Assembly (NCBI RefSeq): GCF_000332515.2
Contig: NZ_AOGZ02000014.1
Span: forward strand, 496,001-560,000
Length of the DNA stretch: 64,000 nucleotides
Source of the DNA: Leptospira wolbachii serovar Codice str. CDC
GTDB taxonomy: Bacteria > Spirochaetota > Leptospiria > Leptospirales > Leptospiraceae
Direction of reading: 5' to 3'
The position numbers and the translations under genes were made by a program. This document shows positions 58,626 through 64,000 of the stretch, piece after piece (positions within the stretch are counted from its first letter, which is position 1; each line of letters opens with the position of its first letter). The notes beneath the pieces were generated by a model. The model searched no databases and was not told where the DNA came from. It saw only the letters and a program-made list of their open reading frames with translations.

Positions 58626-59891
58626 TTAAAATTTCATTGAAAATGCTACGACAAAGAAATCTTCTTTTTTCGAAGTTTGTGAATCTCGGTAGGCAAACAA
58701 TGAATCAGCAGACCGACGGTAAACATATTCGAATCGAAGTAAACCCTGCTCAAAACTGAGAATATCGAACGTAGTGGTATAACCATTACTCATAAATCCA
58801 TTTGGAGTTCCGGTTGTCGCCATCACTTGCTTTGGGTCATAGAATCTCTCTATTCTAAAACTTAATCGATATTCAGGGGATAAAAGGAAACTCGCCCAAA
58901 TTGTGCCATGATACCAATGACGAAATGCATTTGATGCTGTTTCTCTATATTCACCCAAACTAGGATCGTAATTACCTAACCAAGGTTCATAAATAAAACT
59001 TTGTTTTTCCTTTTGAGCACCAGCATCAAATTGACCAACTAACTTGACTCGATCAGATACAATCCATTCCAAAATTGTATTATTATAGTATCGCATCTGT
59101 TTCCTTTCGGAATTAGGAGCTTCATTGCCAGCAAATTGATTGAGTGTCAAAATAAAATGGTCATTAAAACTATATTTTAATTGGCTACCAAAAGATTTAT
59201 CTTTGTTGTTATCGGTAATATTCTGCCAACCATTCAATACCTGGATTTGCCCACTCAATTTATCAGTAAATTGATGTGACAATCTGACTCCAGTAGAATA
59301 ATAAGGTACATAATCTAGCGCAAATGCCCTCGTATAATTTACATTATTGTGTGAGATCCAAGATTCATGTCCTATATTACCAAAAAAAATCCCGGCATCC
59401 ACCCAAGTATCACGACCAATTTTAAAACCCGTATAAGCTTCTTGAATATTTTTGACGGAGTTTTGATTGGAATATTTTTCTGTCGAAACTTCTGCCGCAT
59501 AATTTGCGTTTACCGAAGTGCCCCACTGGAAAGCAAGTCGACCGCGATATTTTTTCTCTTCTACCTTCGCATCAATATATGCTAAGTTTACGTTGAATTC
59601 TCCGTTTCTTACAGCTTGTGTAGTAAAATTTCGCTCCGTATCTTTTGGAAGATTTCGGTTGAATACGTAATAGGAATCAATTAGTCCGCCAAACTGCAAT
59701 GACTTGGGCAATTCGATCGATTTTGGAACCGAATCCGTTTCGGGAATAGGTTTTTCGGAAGTAGTTTCCTCCGCAAACAATGGAGAAAAAACAAAAATAA
59801 GAATCAAAAGAAATATTCTCAGTAGAGATTTTGGATAACCGCTAATAATAATATTCCCAAAAGACAATACACTAGTTTGATCAAACATCAT
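58626..59891 (-). CDS. Outer-membrane beta-barrel porin, BBP2/OmpL-like
   Basis: 421 residues with a predicted signal peptide; the hydrophobic core lies near 22-40 (LLRIFLLILIFVFSPLFAEE), so the true start may be later than the ATG at 59891, for example the TTG at 59867. The mature part has alternating amphipathic strands, aromatic-rich, and ends in F (FFVVAFSMKF), the usual outer-membrane signature. The segment GGLIDSYYVFNRN fits the BBP2 family of porins. It lies just downstream of kdpE on the same strand, so it may respond to potassium limitation or be regulated by KdpE. Substrate unknown. Confidence 0.85.
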   Translation of the reverse strand: MMFDQTSVLSFGNIIISGYPKSLLRIFLLILIFVFSPLFAEETTSEKPIPETDSVPKSIELPKSLQFGGLIDSYYVFNRNLPKDTERNFTTQAVRNGEFNVNLAYIDAKVEEKKYRGRLAFQWGTSVNANYAAEVSTEKYSNQNSVKNIQEAYTGFKIGRDTWVDAGIFFGNIGHESWISHNNVNYTRAFALDYVPYYSTGVRLSHQFTDKLSGQIQVLNGWQNITDNNKDKSFGSQLKYSFNDHFILTLNQFAGNEAPNSERKQMRYYNNTILEWIVSDRVKLVGQFDAGAQKEKQSFIYEPWLGNYDPSLGEYRETASNAFRHWYHGTIWASFLLSPEYRLSFRIERFYDPKQVMATTGTPNGFMSNGYTTTFDILSFEQGLLRFEYVYRRSADSLFAYRDSQTSKKEDFFVVAFSMKF

Positions 59892-59894
59892 AGT

Positions 59895-59919
59895 ATCAAA
59901 TTATCATAAATCGATACAA
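59895..59919. promoter_or_regulatory. Imperfect dyad overlapping the porin promoter region
   Basis: GTATCAAATTATCATAAATCGATAC reads as an inverted repeat (GTATC...GATAC with A/T-rich arms, one mismatch) just upstream of the porin start. A TTGCCA lies about 15-17 bp from a TAATTT/GATAAT element on the minus strand here, so the dyad would cover the -10. It may be a regulator site; KdpE is the obvious candidate but no consensus was compared. Confidence 0.35.
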
Positions 59920-60044
59920 GTGGCAATGTTTGGGAAATTATGGTTTTGGAATTTACCTTAAGAATTGATTAAGATTAGAAGAAGTAATTTCAACTTAAAT
60001 GATTAAGTTAGGATGTACAATTTGAAACTTGAAAGTTAAAATTT

Positions 60045-60734
60045 TTAATTTCCAACCCAGCGGTAACCAATCCCAGGTTCTGTAAGTAACAAGTGGGGAT
60101 TACTGGGTGAATCTTCAATTTTTTTTCGGAGTTGTGTGATATGAACTCGCAAAGAATTCATTTCATTGAGTGCTTGATCTCCCCAGATTTTTTTAATCAA
60201 TACATCATGAGTGATTACTTTACCGGAATTTTTAATGAGAAAGGTAAGGATTTGGAATTCCGTTGGGGTCAGCCGAATCGGGATATTATTTTTAATGACC
60301 TGGTAGTTTACAAAATCTACACTTAAGTTTTCTCTTTCCCAATTCGATGGCGTCTCTTCTACGGGTAGGCGACGTAAAGCAGTGCGAATCCTGGCTAACA
60401 GTTCCCCCATACTAAAGGGTTTAGTAATGTAATCATCAGCGCCTGAATCAAGTAAGGCAATTTTATCTTCTTCTGAACTCATCACAGATAAAACAATAAA
60501 AGGGATTTCAGAAAAGGTTCTTATTTCCTTAATGACTTCCAACCCACTTCCATCTGGTAGTTGTAAATCGAGTAAAACTAATTTGGGTGAATTTAAAGCA
60601 ACGGATTCAATGGCTTCTTTTTTAGAAACAGCTTCGATAGTTTCGTAACCTTTTGCCTCCAATGCAATATGAAGCATTTTTCGGATGGCGCTGTCATCAT
60701 CTACAAGAAGAATCAAATCCTTTAGCATAATCAT
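60045..60734 (-). CDS. kdpE: KdpE response regulator
   Basis: OmpR/PhoB-type DNA-binding regulator of the high-affinity potassium transport genes. It has 229 residues. The receiver has DDDSAIRKML (acidic pair), the phospho-Asp in LLDLQLPDG and the Lys in ITKPFSMGE. The winged-helix domain follows with LTPTEFQILTFLIKNSGKVITHDVL and RVHITQLRKKI (recognition helix). An ATG two codons into the open frame (60728) is also a plausible start. It follows kdpD by 6 nt and precedes the porin gene after 153 nt. Confidence 0.94.
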   Translation of the reverse strand: MIMLKDLILLVDDDSAIRKMLHIALEAKGYETIEAVSKKEAIESVALNSPKLVLLDLQLPDGSGLEVIKEIRTFSEIPFIVLSVMSSEEDKIALLDSGADDYITKPFSMGELLARIRTALRRLPVEETPSNWERENLSVDFVNYQVIKNNIPIRLTPTEFQILTFLIKNSGKVITHDVLIKKIWGDQALNEMNSLRVHITQLRKKIEDSPSNPHLLLTEPGIGYRWVGN

Positions 60735-60740
60735 TCTATA

Positions 60741-63317
60741 TTATGATAAGTATGGAATGTCAATGAGAAAGCTCGCCCCTCCTTCTTTTCGATTCGTCGC
60801 TTCAATACTTCCGCCATGTAGTTCAATGATTGACTTAGAGATAGCAAGTCCGAGACCAGTGCCAATTTTCCCCGAGGATTCTCCTCTATAAAATTTTTGG
60901 AAAATACGTGAGGAATCAAGAGGAAGGCCATTTCCATTATCCTCCACAATCCATTGTAAACCATCTCCTTCTCTTTGCAATGAAACCCAAATGATTGATC
61001 CAGAAGGAGTGTACATACAGGCATTATACAAAAGATTAAAAATTGCATGAGAAAAGAGCACTCGATCAAGTTCAATAGGTAAATCGCAATCATTCAAATT
61101 AACTTTTATCGAATGATTGGTTTTATTTTTTCCTAAATAGGAAATCGCATCCTGGATAACATCAGATGGATATACTTTTTCTTTCTTTAAAGTTAAATAC
61201 CCAGATTCAATACGACTTATATCTAATAGATTTCCAAGAAGTAAATTCAGCACAAGAGAACTTTCTTGGATTTCTTCCAACAATCCCTTTCGTGCAACTG
61301 GATCGGATCCAATATCTGGATCAAGTAAAGCAGATGCAGATCCTTGTATCGATGTCAGTGGAGTTTTTAATTCATGAGACAAAGAATTAAAAACTAAATT
61401 GTATAATTTTTCTGACTCTTTTAATAAAAAATTCTTTCTTGAGTCTTCTGATAGTATATCTCGATCCAATGCTAACGCTACCTGGTTGGCCACAGTATTC
61501 AAAAGTATTTCCTGCTCTAAACTTGGTTCGGTGGATGTGGTTACATTGATAACTCCTGTGATTCCTCCCGGAGATAATAACGGATAAAAGGTTGCTTGGG
61601 ATAACGGCAAAGTCTCCGTATACTTTCCTGCGGGTTTTGCATTTTTAATGGTCCAGGATGCCACAGCCAAATCCTTGGAATCTGCAATTATTGGCGTAAA
61701 TTCCCCTCCTTGATAAAAATGCAAATGAACAGGAAAAGGAAAAATACGTTTAAAAAATGAATCCCCCGTTTTGATAATCTCAGAAGCTGAGGAAGTTTTT
61801 GATAAATTTTGAGTGAGCTCATAAAGAATAGAAAGTTTTTCTTCTCGCGACCTAAGTTTAGATTCATTTTTTTTAAGCCTTGCCGTAAGTCCTCCATTGA
61901 TGAGTGCAATCAACATAAAGATCACAAACATCAATGCGTCTTCCAATTTAGAAATATAGAATGTATAAAGAGGCGGAATAAATAGAAAATTCCAGAAAGA
62001 AGCGGATAAGATTGCCGCAAGTAATACGGGACCACGACTAAAAAACATCCCTAGTAAAGCAACATAGAATAAATACAAAATCGAAATGGTCCAATAGCCT
62101 ATGTAAGAAAGTAAAAATTGGTTACATAAGGTAACAACAGATGTCAGTGCAAAAACGGCTGCGTATTGTCGAATTCCCGAAGACGGGATTAACTTTTTAT
62201 AAAAATCAAACTGAAAAGACCGATTGTCCGAATAAGGAACGATAATTATTTCCACATCGCGAAGTTGTTTTATAATCTTTGAAGCAATATTTTTTTGAAA
62301 CAAACCCTGAAAAAAACTCTTTTTGGCACCGCCTATCACCAAACGATGAATGCGTTTTTCATGAACGGCTGCCACTATTCCAACAACAGGATCCGATTCA
62401 TGTGAATGAACTACTTCTGCACCTAATTCTTTTGCAAAACGAATATGCGCTCGGATGGAATTTGCAGAGTCCAAATTTCGATCTTCTTCATTTTCAGAAA
62501 AAACTGCATACAATTCGGAGTTTCTTTCCAATGCCAATCTTTTTGCATTTCGAAGAAGTGTTTTCGAATGGGGACTTGCCGAGATAGCAACCATAATCCT
62601 TTCTCGGCCTTGGGGCATTCTTTTCTCTACATATTTTGCCGTGTAGGTTAACGATAATTCTCGAAGATAAGTTAAATTCTCTTTACGGAAAAAATTCTCC
62701 TTCGCAGAAACAACTTTCTCTGAAATGTATACTTTCCCTTCAGACAATCTTTTTAATAATTCATCAGGGATAATGTCAATTAACACCAGCTCATCTGCCC
62801 TCTCCAATATACTATCTGGAATGGTTTCTTTTACTGGGCTTTGGATGATTTTTTCGATAGAATCAACTTGGCTTTCTAAATGTTGAACATTGACTGTAGA
62901 AAGAACATGAATCCCAGAATCGAGCAATGAAAATATATCTTGGTATCTTTTTTTATTCACTGAGCCAGGAATATTAGTATGAGCCAATTCATCAACTAAC
63001 ACATAACTTGGTCGGTCTTTTAGAATTCTTTCAACATCCATTTCCTCCCATACTTTCCCACGATACTCAATTTTTTTCAAAGGCACCCATTCGAGGCCAT
63101 CAATCAATGCCTTGGTATCCACTCTTCCGTGACTTTCCACGATTCCAATCCGAACATCTTCACCTTCTTCTTTTAAATGATGGGCCTCAGTTAACATGGC
63201 ATAGGTTTTGCCCACACCGGGAGACATTCCAAAATAAACTTTCAGGATACCCTTTTTCTTTGGCTCTTCTTGGTTGGCTATTGAGAGAAAGTCTTCCGGG
63301 CGTTTTCCTTCATTCAT
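60741..63317 (-). CDS. kdpD: KdpD potassium sensor histidine kinase
   Basis: 858 residues, near the usual 890. The N-terminal KdpD domain holds Walker A GVGKTY (34-39) and VDELAHTNIPGS. A UspA-like domain follows (about 250-370), then four closely spaced membrane helices (about 395-490), a GAF-like domain (about 510-640), the H-box NSLSHELKTPLTSIQG with His648 and the ATPase (FNLLYNACMY, VEDNGNGLP, GTGLGLAISKSI). It overlaps kdpC by 8 nt and is followed by kdpE after 6 nt, the usual sensor-regulator order. Confidence 0.96.
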   Translation of the reverse strand: MNEGKRPEDFLSIANQEEPKKKGILKVYFGMSPGVGKTYAMLTEAHHLKEEGEDVRIGIVESHGRVDTKALIDGLEWVPLKKIEYRGKVWEEMDVERILKDRPSYVLVDELAHTNIPGSVNKKRYQDIFSLLDSGIHVLSTVNVQHLESQVDSIEKIIQSPVKETIPDSILERADELVLIDIIPDELLKRLSEGKVYISEKVVSAKENFFRKENLTYLRELSLTYTAKYVEKRMPQGRERIMVAISASPHSKTLLRNAKRLALERNSELYAVFSENEEDRNLDSANSIRAHIRFAKELGAEVVHSHESDPVVGIVAAVHEKRIHRLVIGGAKKSFFQGLFQKNIASKIIKQLRDVEIIIVPYSDNRSFQFDFYKKLIPSSGIRQYAAVFALTSVVTLCNQFLLSYIGYWTISILYLFYVALLGMFFSRGPVLLAAILSASFWNFLFIPPLYTFYISKLEDALMFVIFMLIALINGGLTARLKKNESKLRSREEKLSILYELTQNLSKTSSASEIIKTGDSFFKRIFPFPVHLHFYQGGEFTPIIADSKDLAVASWTIKNAKPAGKYTETLPLSQATFYPLLSPGGITGVINVTTSTEPSLEQEILLNTVANQVALALDRDILSEDSRKNFLLKESEKLYNLVFNSLSHELKTPLTSIQGSASALLDPDIGSDPVARKGLLEEIQESSLVLNLLLGNLLDISRIESGYLTLKKEKVYPSDVIQDAISYLGKNKTNHSIKVNLNDCDLPIELDRVLFSHAIFNLLYNACMYTPSGSIIWVSLQREGDGLQWIVEDNGNGLPLDSSRIFQKFYRGESSGKIGTGLGLAISKSIIELHGGSIEATNRKEGGASFLIDIPYLS

Positions 63318-63888
63318 GGATTATTTGTCTCCAAGATAGATTTAATTTAGTAACATTGATTCTTTCGCGTCCTACAAAACCCAAAAGTGGGTATTCCGTA
63401 TGTTTCAAAATCAATTCATTTATTTGATCCAAAGGAACCTTCCCTTCTTTCGCGAGTACTTTTGCCTGCTCGTATGCGCAAATTGGAGTAATATGGGGAT
63501 CTAACCCAGATCCTGATGTATAGAGTAATTCATTACATTCATCTTTACTAATCCCCGCAGCTTCCAAATCAAGGATTCGTTCCTCAATTAATTTCTTTAA
63601 ATCCAAACTGGAAGGACTTAAATTGGAGGCACCACTGGGAAGAGTTCCATAAGAAGCTGCACTGGGACGATAGCGAAACATCGCTTTGGATGTTATGTTT
63701 TGCGCAAGTAACTCCGAACCAACTACCCTTCCTTTTTCAACTAACAAACTACCATTTGCCTTAAAAGGAAAAAATGAAGAAGTTAAACCAGTGACCGCAA
63801 GTGGATAAAAAAATCCTAATATTAACAAAGATAAAAATCCGAATCGGATCGCAAGTTCCCATTGATTTGCTGTTTCATTCAATTTCAT
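63310..63888 (-). CDS. kdpC: KdpC subunit of the potassium-transporting ATPase
   Basis: 192 residues with one N-terminal membrane helix (about 13-35) and a periplasmic domain, as usual for KdpC. Diagnostic parts are YPLAVTGLTSSFFPFKANGSL, FRYRPSAASYGTLPSGASN and TSGSGLDPHITPICAYEQA. KdpC stabilises the KdpAB pump. The ATG has a strong AGGAGG ribosome-binding site 5-6 nt upstream that lies inside the kdpB end. It overlaps kdpB by 4 nt (ATGA) and kdpD by 8 nt. Confidence 0.95.
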   Translation of the reverse strand: MKLNETANQWELAIRFGFLSLLILGFFYPLAVTGLTSSFFPFKANGSLLVEKGRVVGSELLAQNITSKAMFRYRPSAASYGTLPSGASNLSPSSLDLKKLIEERILDLEAAGISKDECNELLYTSGSGLDPHITPICAYEQAKVLAKEGKVPLDQINELILKHTEYPLLGFVGRERINVTKLNLSWRQIIHE

Positions 63889-64000
63889 AAAACTCCTCCT
63901 GATAAAATTAGGTCGATAAGTTTGATTCCCAAAAAAGGGAAAATCATTCCCCCTCCTCCATAGATAATAAAGTTTCGAAGTAATGCTTGGTCTGGTGACT
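63885..64000 (-). CDS. kdpB: KdpB potassium-transporting ATPase subunit, C-terminal fragment
   Basis: Translating the last bases on the minus strand gives SPDQALLRNFIIYGGGGMIF and PFLGIKLIDLILSGGVL before TGA. This is the family C-terminus (the 'ALLRRNLLIYGLGG...PFxGIKLID' pattern). The gene continues beyond the right edge. Its stop overlaps the kdpC ATG by 4 nt, the normal kdpB-kdpC arrangement. Confidence 0.9.
   Translation of the reverse strand, partial: SPDQALLRNFIIYGGGGMIFPFLGIKLIDLILSGGVL

Noticed and set aside
1..64000. Search for tRNA, rRNA, CRISPR arrays, insertion sequences and prophage genes
   Set aside because: No cloverleaf-like segment, spaced repeat array, transposase motif or phage gene was seen on reading; small or diverged RNAs could still be missed.

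Overview
The window reads as a chromosomal segment of a spirochaete of the genus Leptospira. The best markers are a CimA-type citramalate synthase very close in recalled sequence to the characterised L. interrogans enzyme, many overlapping genes, frequent TTG/GTG starts, A+T-rich DNA (about 40% GC by eye), STAS/SpoIIE-type signalling proteins and paired DUF2339/DUF3999 genes. A saprophytic (L. biflexa-like) lineage is a guess. I saw no tRNA, rRNA, CRISPR array, insertion sequence or phage gene. Base composition looks even throughout, so this looks like core chromosome rather than an island.

Layout. 1-3.3 kb: end of a membrane protein gene, then glycerol kinase with a metallo-beta-lactamase-fold hydrolase, and a STAS-domain protein. 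3.3-7.4 kb (minus): lexA, a small lipoprotein, a C-terminal processing protease, tsaD and pssA, tightly packed behind a good promoter. 7.4-14.2 kb (minus): a divalent-metal RND efflux operon (small exported protein, CzcA-like pump, inorganic pyrophosphatase, TolC-like channel, adaptor). 14.3-16.6 kb (plus): bactofilin and a RecJ-like nuclease, meeting an orphan acireductone dioxygenase gene. 17.2-28.9 kb (minus): complex I genes nuoABCDEFHJK, a fused nuoL-nuoM reading frame, and nuoN; nuoG and nuoI are not in the cluster. 29.2-31.6 kb (plus): a GAF-GAF-SpoIIE phosphatase with a TPR tail. 31.6-40.7 kb (minus): rarA, a small cysteine-rich protein, a DedA-like membrane protein, pth, cimA, a stand-alone Smr protein, a response regulator, a large membrane histidine kinase, mutY and a small unknown protein. 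40.8-45.8 kb (plus): long-form ispG, then DUF2339 and DUF3999 envelope proteins. 45.9-47.2 kb: a TetR regulator and a DUF1499 lipoprotein. 47.2-58.5 kb (minus): alpha-2-macroglobulin-like protein, a sulfatase-fold membrane enzyme with Thr at the nucleophile position, and carB. 58.6-64 kb (minus): end of kdpB, kdpC, kdpD, kdpE and a BBP2-type outer-membrane porin.

The most interesting signals are: the nuoL/nuoM junction, where an intact GTG start with a G-rich ribosome-binding site and an out-of-frame TAA sit beside a G5 run; a pyrophosphatase gene embedded without gaps in a metal-efflux operon; a lexA promoter so close to the ATG that the mRNA may be leaderless; a histidine kinase with a roughly 100-residue insert inside its dimerisation hairpin; and an alpha-2-macroglobulin gene overlapping a sulfatase-like gene instead of sitting beside pbpC. 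I do not see a convincing, wholly new multi-gene system. All functions are inferred from the sequence alone, without database searches.
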